The notes beneath the pieces were generated by a model. That model was not told the origin of the DNA and ran no database searches. It was given only the letters and a program-made list of their open reading frames with translations. This document shows positions 1 to 7,571 of a stretch of DNA of 14,625 nucleotides, one piece after another. The stretch is from the NCBI GenBank assembly GCA_037137555.1, contig JBAXKA010000023.1, forward strand, positions 1 to 14,625, given 5' to 3'. The DNA comes from UBA9630 sp037137555. GTDB taxonomy: Bacteria; Patescibacteriota; Minisyncoccia; Moranbacterales; UBA2206. Position 1 is the first letter of the stretch. Each line of letters opens with the position of its first letter. Made by a program: the position numbers and the translations under genes.

Positions 1-1
1 C

Positions 2-79
2 AAGATCCGTGAATATATCAACAAGAATCCGGCAAGGTGGGAACGAGATCGAAATGGTTTGGAAAATTTGTGGATGTGA
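2..79 (+). CDS. REP-associated / IS200-like transposase, C-terminal fragment (cut by window edge)
   Basis: Only the last 25 codons and a TGA stop are inside the window; the 5' part lies to the left. The reading frame gives KIREYINKNP followed by ARWERDRNGLENLWM. This resembles the conserved C-terminus (IREYI..NP..W..D..N.ENL) of Y1 tyrosine transposases of the IS200-like/REP-associated (RayT) group. In that family a single HUH-type tyrosine nuclease acts on hairpin-flanked DNA; none of its catalytic residues falls in the visible part. The assignment therefore rests on a short tail. No REP-like hairpin is obvious in the 157 nt after the stop. Confidence 0.65.
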   Translation, partial: KIREYINKNPARWERDRNGLENLWM

Positions 80-236
80 TAATAGCTCAGCTCATAAATT
101 AGCACTCAAGTTTGCGGATGAATGTTTGGAGTTGTTTTTAGATTAAATAAGGTATTTTTTTTGCGTATTTGAAATAAAAATAAAAATAGGTTACAGTAAG
201 AATATAAGCAAGCAGTAATCCGCAAAAGGCAATGTT
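80..236. other. Intergenic region between transposase tail and leuS
   Basis: This AT-rich stretch contains no open frame longer than about eight codons. The only candidate signal is a weak promoter near 169-197. No terminator hairpin, tRNA or REP palindrome was recognised. Confidence 0.6.
169..197 (+). promoter_or_regulatory. Candidate promoter for leuS
   Basis: TTGAAA (169-174) and TACAGT (192-197) are separated by 17 nt. The -35 box matches 5 of 6 consensus bases and the -10 box 4 of 6. Transcription would start near 204, leaving a leader of about 33 nt with a weak AAAAGG Shine-Dalgarno-like stretch upstream of the ATG at 237. The region is AT-rich, so chance matches are likely. Confidence 0.35.
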
Positions 237-2651
237 ATGGAAAAATACAATCCGCAAGAAATAGAAAAAAAATGGCAGGAAAACTGGAAGAAAAAGCCCG
301 AGTTAGTTTATGCTGATGATAATTCTGAGAAAGAAAAACGGTTTATTTTGGATATGTTTCCTTATCCATCTGGCACAGGATTGCATGTTGGTCATGTGGA
401 GAGTTATACAGCAACGGATATTTATGCCCGCTATCTTCGTATGAAAGGCTATAATGTTTTGCATCCACAAGGTTTTGATGCTTTCGGACTTCCGGCGGAA
501 AATTTTGCCATCAAAACCGGTGTTCATCCGAAGAAAACAATTGAAGATGCGATTGCCGTGTTTAAAAAGCAAATTGATTCACTCGGATTTTCTTATGATT
601 GGAGTCGAGAAGTTAATTCGTCTTTGCCGGAATATTACAAATGGACACAGTGGTTTTTTCTCTTGTTATACAAAAATAATTTAGCGTATAAGAAAAAAGC
701 CAAAGTAAATTGGTGTCCGAAATGTCAAACTGTCTTGGCAAATGAACAAGCAGAAAATGGAAAATGTGAAAGATGCGAGAGCGAAGTCGTGCAAAAAGAT
801 CTTGAGCAATGGTTTTTCAGAATTACTAATTTTATTGAAGATAATAATGAAACTACGGGGTTAATTGCGGGATTGGATGAAGTTGATTGGCCAGAAGCGA
901 CTAAGCGACTACAAAAAAATTGGATTGGCAAATCAGAGGGCGCCGAATTTTTAATAAAAATTGAAAATTCAGAAAAAGAATTTGCGGTTTATACCACCAG
1001 AGTTGATACGGTTTTTGGTATGACTTATGTTGTTACAGCGCCAGAGCATAAAATTATTCAAGAGCTAAAAGAACAGATTGAAAACTGGACGGAAGTAGAA
1101 AAATATCTTCAAGCAACAAAAAAGAAAACTGATTTGGATCGCATGGAAGCGAAGATAAAAACTGGCATAGAGTTGCAAGGCATAAAAATTATCAATCCGT
1201 TTAATGGTGAAAAATTGCCATTGTTTGTGGCGGATTATGTTTTAGCGCAATATGGAACCGGAGCGGTGATGGCCGTGCCAGCACATGATTTGCGAGATTT
1301 TGAATTTGCTAAAAAATATAAGCTAGAAATCAGAGAAGTTATTTCCGGTGGAAATATTAGCGACGAAGCGTTTACGGAAGATGGAATTTTAATAAATTCT
1401 GAAAATTATTCTGGTTTGAAATCTGTTGAGGCCAGAAAAAAATTAACCACATGGCTGGCAGAAAAAAAACTAGGGGAGAAAAAAATCAATTATCGCTTGC
1501 GTGATTGGTTGGTTTCTCGACAACGCTATTGGGGCGCACCAATTCCCATAATTTATTGTGAAAAATGCGGAGAAGTGCCAGTGCCGGAAATTGATTTGCC
1601 AGTGGAATTGCCGGATGATGTTGATTTTAAACCAACCGGAGAATCGCCATTAAAATATTCTAAAAAATTTCAAGCTGTTACTTGTCCTAACTGTGGATTG
1701 AAAGCCAAAAGAGAATCTGACACGATGGACACTTTTGTTTGTTCTTCTTGGTATTATTTGCGTTATGCTGATCCGCAAAATGCAAAGGAATTTGCTTCAA
1801 AGGAATTGCTTAAAAAATGGTTACCAGTTGATTTATATGTCGGCGGGGCAGAACATTCTGTTTTGCATTTACTTTATGCCAGATTTTTTACAAAAGTTTT
1901 GCATAATTTAGGTTATTTAGAATTTGATGAACCATTTTTAAAGCTCAGACATCAAGGCACGATTTTAGCAGAAGATGGAACTAAAATGTCAAAATCAAAA
2001 GGCAATGTGGTTAATCCTGATGATGTTACGATTCAATATGGTGCCGATGCTTTGCGTTGCTTTGAAATGTTTATGGGACCGTTGGAAGATATGAAGCCTT
2101 GGCAAACCAGAGGTATTGTGGGTATTAGTCGATTTTTTGAAAAGATCTGGAAGTTGCCAGCGAAAATCAGTGATCAAAAGTTGGCGAATAATAAAATAAA
2201 TAATTTAATTCACAAAACAATCAAAAAAATAAGCGCTGATATTGAGGCGATGCATTATAATACAGCAATTAGTCAGTTGATGATTTTGGTTAATGCACTA
2301 GAAAAAGAAAAAGATATTCTGCGTACGCACTTTGAATCATTTTTATTATTACTCGCTCCATTTGCGCCACATATTTCCGAAGAACTTTGGGAAAAACTGG
2401 GACACAACGAATCTATTTTTCGAGAAAAATGGCCAGAGGCGGATGAAAAATATTTAGTGGACATGGAAACTAATCTAGTAATTCAAGTTAATGGCAAAAT
2501 TCGCGATACGATAAAAGTGAGTGCGGATATTTCCGAGGAAGAAGCCAAAAAAATAGCATTAGAAAGTGAAAAAATAAAAAAATATCTGGAAGAAAAAGAC
2601 ATCAAAAAAATTGTTTTTATTAAAGGCAAGCTCTTGAATATTGTTATCTAA
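237..2651 (+). CDS. leuS: Leucine--tRNA ligase
   Basis: This is a class Ia aminoacyl-tRNA synthetase that charges tRNA-Leu with leucine using ATP in the cytoplasm. The 804-residue length is normal for a bacterial LeuRS. The HIGH signature is HVGH (residues 50-53) and the KMSKS loop is intact (583-587). The CP1 editing domain carries the threonine-rich TTRVDT (253-258) and GTGAVMAVPAHDLRD (about 341-354). Two zinc-knuckle pairs are visible: C160/C163 with C177/C180, and C441/C444 with C483/C486. The C-terminal part has the anticodon-binding helices (about 650-730) and a short tail beginning NLVIQVNGKIRD. The ATG at 237 gives the typical start MEKYNPQEIEKKWQ. It is followed 18 nt later by the nucleotidyltransferase gene, which seems to have its own promoter inside the end of leuS. 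Confidence 0.98.
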   Translation: MEKYNPQEIEKKWQENWKKKPELVYADDNSEKEKRFILDMFPYPSGTGLHVGHVESYTATDIYARYLRMKGYNVLHPQGFDAFGLPAENFAIKTGVHPKKTIEDAIAVFKKQIDSLGFSYDWSREVNSSLPEYYKWTQWFFLLLYKNNLAYKKKAKVNWCPKCQTVLANEQAENGKCERCESEVVQKDLEQWFFRITNFIEDNNETTGLIAGLDEVDWPEATKRLQKNWIGKSEGAEFLIKIENSEKEFAVYTTRVDTVFGMTYVVTAPEHKIIQELKEQIENWTEVEKYLQATKKKTDLDRMEAKIKTGIELQGIKIINPFNGEKLPLFVADYVLAQYGTGAVMAVPAHDLRDFEFAKKYKLEIREVISGGNISDEAFTEDGILINSENYSGLKSVEARKKLTTWLAEKKLGEKKINYRLRDWLVSRQRYWGAPIPIIYCEKCGEVPVPEIDLPVELPDDVDFKPTGESPLKYSKKFQAVTCPNCGLKAKRESDTMDTFVCSSWYYLRYADPQNAKEFASKELLKKWLPVDLYVGGAEHSVLHLLYARFFTKVLHNLGYLEFDEPFLKLRHQGTILAEDGTKMSKSKGNVVNPDDVTIQYGADALRCFEMFMGPLEDMKPWQTRGIVGISRFFEKIWKLPAKISDQKLANNKINNLIHKTIKKISADIEAMHYNTAISQLMILVNALEKEKDILRTHFESFLLLLAPFAPHISEELWEKLGHNESIFREKWPEADEKYLVDMETNLVIQVNGKIRDTIKVSADISEEEAKKIALESEKIKKYLEEKDIKKIVFIKGKLLNIVI

Positions 2652-2661
2652 AAATTATAAT
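2634..2661 (+). promoter_or_regulatory. Promoter for nucleotidyltransferase gene, probably leaderless
   Basis: TTGAAT (2634-2639) is followed after 16 nt by a perfect TATAAT (2656-2661). The -10 box ends exactly 8 nt before the ATG at 2670, so the transcript should begin at or within a couple of bases of the start codon. The -35 box lies within the last codons of leuS. The same 8-nt distance is seen at two other promoters in this window. Confidence 0.55.
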
Positions 2662-2669
2662 TTATCATT

Positions 2670-3350
2670 ATGCAGGCAGTAATCTTGGCGGCTGGCAGAG
2701 GAAAGCGCATGAAAAATTTGACGGATGAAATTCCGAAGCCGATGCTTAAATTAAAAGGCAAACCAATCTTGGAGCATAAAATAAATATGCTACCAAAAGA
2801 AATTGACGAAATTATTTTTGTAATTGGTTATTGTGGCGATTATATTATTCGACATTTTAAAAGATATTTTGCTGGGCGACGAATTGTATATGTCTATCAG
2901 GATCGCATGAATGGTACTGGCGGAGCATTACATTTGGCTCGTAGTATTCTTAAAGATAAATTTTTGGTGATAATGGGCGATGATCTTTATTGTAAGAATG
3001 ATTTAAAAAAAATGCTAAAACATGATTTGGCAATTTTGGGACATGAAGTGGAAGATGTGACTAAATTTGGGATTATTAAAACAAACAAGCATGGTCACAT
3101 GATTGAAGTGGTTGAAAAACCGAAAAAATCCAAAGATAAATTAGCCAATACGGCAGTATATATGTTGAATAAAAAATTTTTTGATTATGAACTTGTGCCA
3201 ATTGGTGATGGGGAATTTGGTTTGCCACAAACACTAGCAAAAATGTCCGGCGACTATGATATAAAAATTGAAAAAGCAACAGCTTGGCATGCAATTGGCA
3301 ATCCCGATGATTTAAAATCAGCCGAAAAAGTTTTGCATAAATTTATTTAA
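2670..3350 (+). CDS. Sugar-phosphate nucleotidyltransferase (NTP_transferase family)
   Basis: This predicted cytoplasmic enzyme would join a nucleoside triphosphate to a sugar 1-phosphate, making an NDP-sugar for envelope or glycan synthesis. The N-terminus has the nucleotide-binding signature LAAGRGKRM (residues 6-14) followed by IPKPMLKLKGKPILEH with the conserved lysine K23. MGDDLY (102-107) supplies the metal-binding aspartates, and VEKP (148-151) and WHAIGNPDDL (206-215) fit the sugar-binding core. At 226 residues it is a single catalytic domain with no left-handed beta-helix. Glucose-1-phosphate thymidylyl-, uridylyl- or mannose-1-phosphate guanylyltransferase activity cannot be separated by eye. 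It sits 18 nt after leuS and 6 nt before the transporter gene, so the latter two may be co-transcribed. Confidence 0.88.
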   Translation: MQAVILAAGRGKRMKNLTDEIPKPMLKLKGKPILEHKINMLPKEIDEIIFVIGYCGDYIIRHFKRYFAGRRIVYVYQDRMNGTGGALHLARSILKDKFLVIMGDDLYCKNDLKKMLKHDLAILGHEVEDVTKFGIIKTNKHGHMIEVVEKPKKSKDKLANTAVYMLNKKFFDYELVPIGDGEFGLPQTLAKMSGDYDIKIEKATAWHAIGNPDDLKSAEKVLHKFI

Positions 3351-3356
3351 AAAAAC

Positions 3357-4844
3357 ATGAAAAAAGAAAATCAAAAGCAAGCGCAAAATAAAGTTCAAGC
3401 ATTAAATACTGAAAAATTTTTTACCCTTTCGGAATTTCGTCATGAGCTGGGTATCCCGTTAATTTTAGCACGCAAGTTAATTCTTTGGGGTGAAATTGAG
3501 GCGACTAAAACAATTGATGGTACTTTGCAAATCGCACATTCGGAAGTGCTTTTGGCAAAAAAAATATTCAAAAATCCGCGAAAAAAAATGACCTATTTTT
3601 TTCGTGCGTTAGGACCGGGCTTAATCACTGGTGCCTCTGATGATGATCCGTCTGGTATTGGAACCTATTCTTCGGTGGGAGCGAAATTCGGTTTTTCTAT
3701 TCTTTGGATGGCAATTTGGCTTTTACCTGTAATGCTCGCCGTGCAAGAAGCTTGTGCGCGGATTGGCATTGTGACTAATCGTGGACTGGCTGGAGTTTTG
3801 CAAAAACATTACAGAAAAAAGATTGTGCTTGTTGTTGTGATATTGCTGATTATTGCAAATGTCGTGAATATCGGTGCCGATTTGGGAGCGATGGCAGCAA
3901 TATTGACTATGCTAACTAAAATAAATTTTTATGTTGCGGCAATTTTTTTCGCACTATTGTCTATTGCGATGGAAGTGTTTATTGGTTATCATTTTTATGT
4001 TAAATTTTTGAAATGGTTGGCCTTTTCGGTATTGGCTTATGTCGTTGCGGGAATTTTAATTCATCCTGAATGGCTAACTGTTTTTCGCTGGACATTTTTG
4101 CCAGGAATTAAATTCAGTGAGGAATATGTTTTTGCAATGATTGCCGTTTTTGGCACAACAATTACACCCTATCTTTTTTTCTGGCAAGCTTCTGAGGAAG
4201 TGGAAGAAAATAAATTACATAAAAAATTGCATAGCTTTCTTAAAAGGGAAACGGAGGATAATATGCACACTAAGATTGCACGAATGCGAACTGATGTTGG
4301 AACGGGAATGATTTTGGCGAATATTGTTTTTTTCTTTATCGTGCTCACCGCCGCCCAAGTTTTTTTTGCCAATGGTATTACGAATATCGAATCCGCCGAA
4401 CAAGCCGCGCAAGCTTTGCGACCATTGGCCGGAGATTATGCTTATTTACTTTTTGCCATCGGAATTATTGGCACCGGACTTTTGGCCGTGCCGGTTTTAG
4501 CTGGATCAGGAGCCTATGCTTTGGCAGAAATAATGAAGTGGCATGAAGGATTAGATTTAAAATTTTCTCAAGCTAAAGGTTTTTATGCCGTGATTGCGAT
4601 TTCAATTTTGGTTGGCTTGGGCCTGAATTTTTTTCAAATCAATCCTATCACAGCATTATATTATTCCGCTTTTCTCAATGGCATCATTGCCTTTCCACTT
4701 TTGATTGTTATAATGGTTGTGGGTAATGACAAAAAAATTATGGGCAAAGAAACGCATCCGCTTTGGGTGAAATTTTTCGGTTGGCTCTCGGTTGTTTTTA
4801 TGGCATTTTTGGTTTTAACTTCGGTGGTGTTGTATTTTAAATAA
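3357..4844 (+). CDS. NRAMP-family divalent metal transporter with fused N-terminal HTH-like domain
   Basis: This multi-pass inner-membrane protein resembles the NRAMP/SLC11 (MntH) family, which imports divalent cations with protons. Residues about 78-495 hold many hydrophobic segments. The unwound first-helix motif, usually DPGN, reads DPSG (97-100). The sixth-helix motif, usually MPH, reads TPY (270-272) within GTTITPYLFFWQ. Thus the metal-binding Asp is kept (D97), but Asn becomes Gly and the selectivity Met becomes Thr. Family knowledge links loss of these residues to the NRAMP-related magnesium transporters, so Mg2+ or another hard ion is more likely than Mn2+/Fe2+; this is inference. Residues about 18-70 precede the membrane part and look like a MerR/excisionase-type helix-turn-helix (FFTLSEFRHELGIP..., then a basic linker). 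The ATG is 6 nt after the upstream stop, with no visible Shine-Dalgarno. Confidence 0.85.
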   Translation: MKKENQKQAQNKVQALNTEKFFTLSEFRHELGIPLILARKLILWGEIEATKTIDGTLQIAHSEVLLAKKIFKNPRKKMTYFFRALGPGLITGASDDDPSGIGTYSSVGAKFGFSILWMAIWLLPVMLAVQEACARIGIVTNRGLAGVLQKHYRKKIVLVVVILLIIANVVNIGADLGAMAAILTMLTKINFYVAAIFFALLSIAMEVFIGYHFYVKFLKWLAFSVLAYVVAGILIHPEWLTVFRWTFLPGIKFSEEYVFAMIAVFGTTITPYLFFWQASEEVEENKLHKKLHSFLKRETEDNMHTKIARMRTDVGTGMILANIVFFFIVLTAAQVFFANGITNIESAEQAAQALRPLAGDYAYLLFAIGIIGTGLLAVPVLAGSGAYALAEIMKWHEGLDLKFSQAKGFYAVIAISILVGLGLNFFQINPITALYYSAFLNGIIAFPLLIVIMVVGNDKKIMGKETHPLWVKFFGWLSVVFMAFLVLTSVVLYFK

Positions 4845-4846
4845 CT

Positions 4847-6238
4847 ATGAACAATAAAGAACTTAAATTTTTAATTCAAGAAGGCGAGGGATTTAATCTT
4901 GAATTTAAGGAAAGCTATAATTCTAATATGGCTAAAGAAATTTGTGCTATGGCCAACGCTAATGGTGGCAAAATTTTAATTGGAGTTACGGATGAGGGAA
5001 AGATAAAACCAGTTATTTTAAGCAATCGAATGAAATCAGAAATTCAAGATCTTGTCAGAAAATTTGATCCAAGCTTTTCAATTGAAATCAGTGAATTTAA
5101 GGGCGTTGTGATTATTGATGTGAGCGAAGGAGGAAAGAAACCATATTCAACCGGAGGAAAATTTTATATGCGCCAAGGCGCAAATAGTCAACAACTATCG
5201 CGGGATGAGATTAAAAGTTTTTTCATCAAAGAGGGCTTAGTTCGTTTTGATGAAATGTCTAATTCTAAGTTTGATTTTGCGAAAGATTTTAGTGAAAATG
5301 CTTTTCAAAATTTCCTAAAAATGTCTGGGATTGATAATACTTTGAGTCGAACAGAGATACTGCGTAATTTAAAATTATTGGATGACGGAAATTTGAAAAA
5401 TGCAGGGGTACTTCTTTTTTGCAAAGAAGCGACAAGATACATTGGAAGTGCGACAATCATCTGCTCAGCTTTTCAAGGCAATGATAAGGTGAAAATTATT
5501 GACAGTAAAAAATTTGATGCTGATTTATTCACTAACTTTGAAGAAGCCTATAAATTTTTAACTTATCGTTTAAATACTGAGTATATTATTACTGGAGGAG
5601 CGAGGATTGAAAAATTGGAGATACCGGAAAAGGCTATTCGCGAAGCAATTTTAAATGCTATTGCTCACCGTGATTATTTTTCGACTTCTAAGATCCAGAT
5701 TCATATTTTTTCTGATCGAGTGGAAATTAATAATCCAGGAAGTTTAGTTGGTAACATTAAGATTGAAGATTTATACAAGCGGAGTTTTCCTCGAAATAAT
5801 CTCTTATTTGGTCTTATGCAAAGAATGGATTTGGTCGAAGAAATCGGTTCTGGCTTAATGAGAATTAATCAAATGATGGAAACATATCTGTTGCCTCACC
5901 CAATAGTTAAAGTAGATGATAACTTTGGATTTGAAATTATTTTTAAAAGACCAGATTTGCAGAAAATGAGCATTGAGCAAAGACTAGAAAAATATACTAA
6001 GGGAGTAGAAAAGGGAGTAGAAAAGGGAGTAGAAAAGGGAGTAGAAAAGTTGAGCGAAAATCAAACAATTATTATTAATTTGATTAAGAAAAATAATTAT
6101 ATCTCAAAAGAAGAAATGATGAAAATTGGTAAGCTTTCAAAAAAAACAGTTGATTATAATATTAAGGTTTTAAAAAATAGGGAAGTCATTAAAAGAAGCG
6201 GACCAGATAAGGGCGGATATTGGGAAATCGTAAATTAA
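4847..6238 (+). CDS. AlbA_2 / RecG-like ATP-binding protein with C-terminal winged helix
   Basis: The 463-residue protein has the layout of proteins often labelled 'ATP-dependent DNA helicase RecG-related' or 'putative DNA-binding protein'. It has no helicase motors. Residues about 8-125 form a Schlafen/AlbA_2 domain (GEGFNLEFKESYNSNMAKEI, then NANGGKILIGVTDEGKI). Residues about 255-370 form a GHKL-like HATPase_c_4 domain (AIREAILNAIAHRDY at 263-277, EEIGSGLMRI at 331-340). Residues 386-401 are four perfect GVEK repeats. Residues about 404-463 resemble a winged helix (NYISKEEMMKIGKLSKKTVDYNIKVL). Such proteins are thought to be nucleic-acid-binding regulators and often occur in accessory or defence regions, but a precise role is not established. 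The start lies 2 nt after the transporter stop, which suggests translational coupling. Confidence 0.85.
   Translation: MNNKELKFLIQEGEGFNLEFKESYNSNMAKEICAMANANGGKILIGVTDEGKIKPVILSNRMKSEIQDLVRKFDPSFSIEISEFKGVVIIDVSEGGKKPYSTGGKFYMRQGANSQQLSRDEIKSFFIKEGLVRFDEMSNSKFDFAKDFSENAFQNFLKMSGIDNTLSRTEILRNLKLLDDGNLKNAGVLLFCKEATRYIGSATIICSAFQGNDKVKIIDSKKFDADLFTNFEEAYKFLTYRLNTEYIITGGARIEKLEIPEKAIREAILNAIAHRDYFSTSKIQIHIFSDRVEINNPGSLVGNIKIEDLYKRSFPRNNLLFGLMQRMDLVEEIGSGLMRINQMMETYLLPHPIVKVDDNFGFEIIFKRPDLQKMSIEQRLEKYTKGVEKGVEKGVEKGVEKLSENQTIIINLIKKNNYISKEEMMKIGKLSKKTVDYNIKVLKNREVIKRSGPDKGGYWEIVN
6001..6048 (+). repeat. 12-bp in-frame tandem repeat, four perfect copies
   Basis: The unit GGGAGTAGAAAA occurs four times head to tail with no mismatch, followed by GTTGAGCG. 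It encodes GVEK x4 in the linker between the ATPase-like and winged-helix domains of the AlbA_2 protein. The unit length is a multiple of three, so copy-number change would lengthen or shorten the linker without a frameshift. Confidence 0.95.
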
Positions 6239-6244
6239 TATAAT
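6239..6244 (+). promoter_or_regulatory. Candidate -10 element for glyA
   Basis: A perfect TATAAT lies just after the AlbA_2 stop, 33 nt before the glyA ATG. No -35 box is well placed: TTGGGA at 6220-6225 leaves only 13 nt. It could serve as a weak promoter or be a chance match in AT-rich spacer. Confidence 0.3.
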
Positions 6245-6277
6245 TTAAATAACTTTATTAATCTAATTGAAAAAATT

Positions 6278-7519
6278 ATGCAAAATAAATTTCTCAAAAA
6301 AGAAGATGCGAAAGTCGCCAAGATTATTTTATGCGAAGAAAAAAGACAGAGAGAAGAATTGGAATTGATTGCTTCAGAAAATTATGTTTCTCGAGCAATA
6401 CTTGAAGCACAAGGATCGGTATTAACAAATAAATATAGCGAAGGAACCCCGGGGCATCGCTATTATGGGGGCAATCAAATTATTGATGAGATGGAAATTC
6501 TGGCAGTCGAACGACTTAAAAAAATTTTTGGCGCACAACATGCTAATGTGCAACCGCTATCGGGTTCGCCAGCCAACGCCGCCGTTTATTTTGCTTTTTT
6601 AAAACCGGGAGATAAAGTGCTGGGATTAAAACTTGATCATGGTGGGCATCTTTCGCATGGTCATCCCGTTAATTTTTCTGGCATGCTCTATAATTTCGTG
6701 CAATATGGCGTTGATCCTAAAACTGGCTATATTGATATGGCGGAAGTGCGAAGAATTGCTAAAAAAGAAAAACCAAAAATGATTGTGGCGGGTTATAGTG
6801 CTTACTCACGAGAAATTAATTGGAAAGAGTTTAAAAAAATTGCGGACGAAGTGGGCGCTTATACATTTGCGGATATCGCACACACAGCCGGACTGATTGC
6901 GGCCGGACTCTTGGAAAATCCCGTGCCGTATTTTGATGTTGTTTCGACAACGACACATAAAACTTTGCGTGGTCCAAGAGGTGCAGTGATTATGTGTCAA
7001 GAAAAATTTGCCAAACAAATTGATCGAGCAGTTTTTCCCGGAATGCAAGGTGGTCCGCACAATCATACAACTGCGGCAAAAGCTGTGGCTTTTGGAGAAG
7101 TGCTAAAGCCGAGTTTTAAAAAATATGCAACGCAAGTAATTAAAAATGCCCAGGCCATGGCAACGGAATTTATTAAATTAGGCTATGAAATTATTTCCGG
7201 TGGAACGGATAATCATTTATTTATTTTAAATTTAGGCGTGCGGGGAATTGGTGGACGAGAAGCGGAGCAAATTTTGGAGCAAGTGGGAATTTCAGTTAGT
7301 CGTTCAACCATTCCCAATGATCCTAATCCGCCAATGAATCCATCGGGCATTCGCATTGGAACGCCAGCCGCGACAACACGCAAGATGAAAGAAAAAGAAA
7401 TGCTAAAAATTGTTCACTGGATTGACGAGGCATTGCAAAATAAAACTAACAAAAAAAAGTTACTAGAAATAAAAAAAGCCGTAAAAAAACTGTGCTTGGA
7501 GTTTCCGATTGACAGATAG
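6278..7519 (+). CDS. glyA: Serine hydroxymethyltransferase
   Basis: This pyridoxal-phosphate enzyme interconverts serine and tetrahydrofolate with glycine and 5,10-methylene-tetrahydrofolate, supplying one-carbon units in the cytoplasm. Its 413 residues match the usual bacterial length. Visible signatures are LIASENYVSRAILEAQGSVL (about 30-49), NKYSEGTPGHRYYGGNQ (51-67), ADIAHTAGLIAAG (198-210), and the PLP-lysine motif STTTHKTLRGPRG with K228 as the predicted Schiff-base lysine. The C-terminal SGIRIGTPAATTRKMKE is also typical. The start ATG at 6278 gives a short N-terminal helix before the conserved core. It is a housekeeping gene between two accessory-type ATP-binding proteins. Confidence 0.98.
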   Translation: MQNKFLKKEDAKVAKIILCEEKRQREELELIASENYVSRAILEAQGSVLTNKYSEGTPGHRYYGGNQIIDEMEILAVERLKKIFGAQHANVQPLSGSPANAAVYFAFLKPGDKVLGLKLDHGGHLSHGHPVNFSGMLYNFVQYGVDPKTGYIDMAEVRRIAKKEKPKMIVAGYSAYSREINWKEFKKIADEVGAYTFADIAHTAGLIAAGLLENPVPYFDVVSTTTHKTLRGPRGAVIMCQEKFAKQIDRAVFPGMQGGPHNHTTAAKAVAFGEVLKPSFKKYATQVIKNAQAMATEFIKLGYEIISGGTDNHLFILNLGVRGIGGREAEQILEQVGISVSRSTIPNDPNPPMNPSGIRIGTPAATTRKMKEKEMLKIVHWIDEALQNKTNKKKLLEIKKAVKKLCLEFPIDR

Positions 7520-7537
7520 AAAATATTAAGATACACT
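7509..7537 (+). promoter_or_regulatory. Promoter for the AAA_14/DUF4143 gene
   Basis: A perfect TTGACA (7509-7514) overlaps the last codons of glyA, followed after 17 nt by TACACT (7532-7537, 4 of 6). The leader would be about 28 nt. Between the -10 box and the ATG lie TTTAAAC (7537-7543) and the palindrome AGTTTAAACT (7562-7571), the latter directly abutting the ATG. These could form an operator, though AT-rich palindromes are common by chance. Confidence 0.5.
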
Positions 7538-7571
7538 TTAAACAAAGCATAAATATTAAAAAGTTTAAACT

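Noticed and set aside
7537..7571. TTTAAAC / GTTTAAAC inverted pair before the DUF4143 gene as a definite operator
   Set aside because: The arms are only 7-8 bp and purely AT-rich apart from one G/C pair, so chance occurrence in this sequence is likely.
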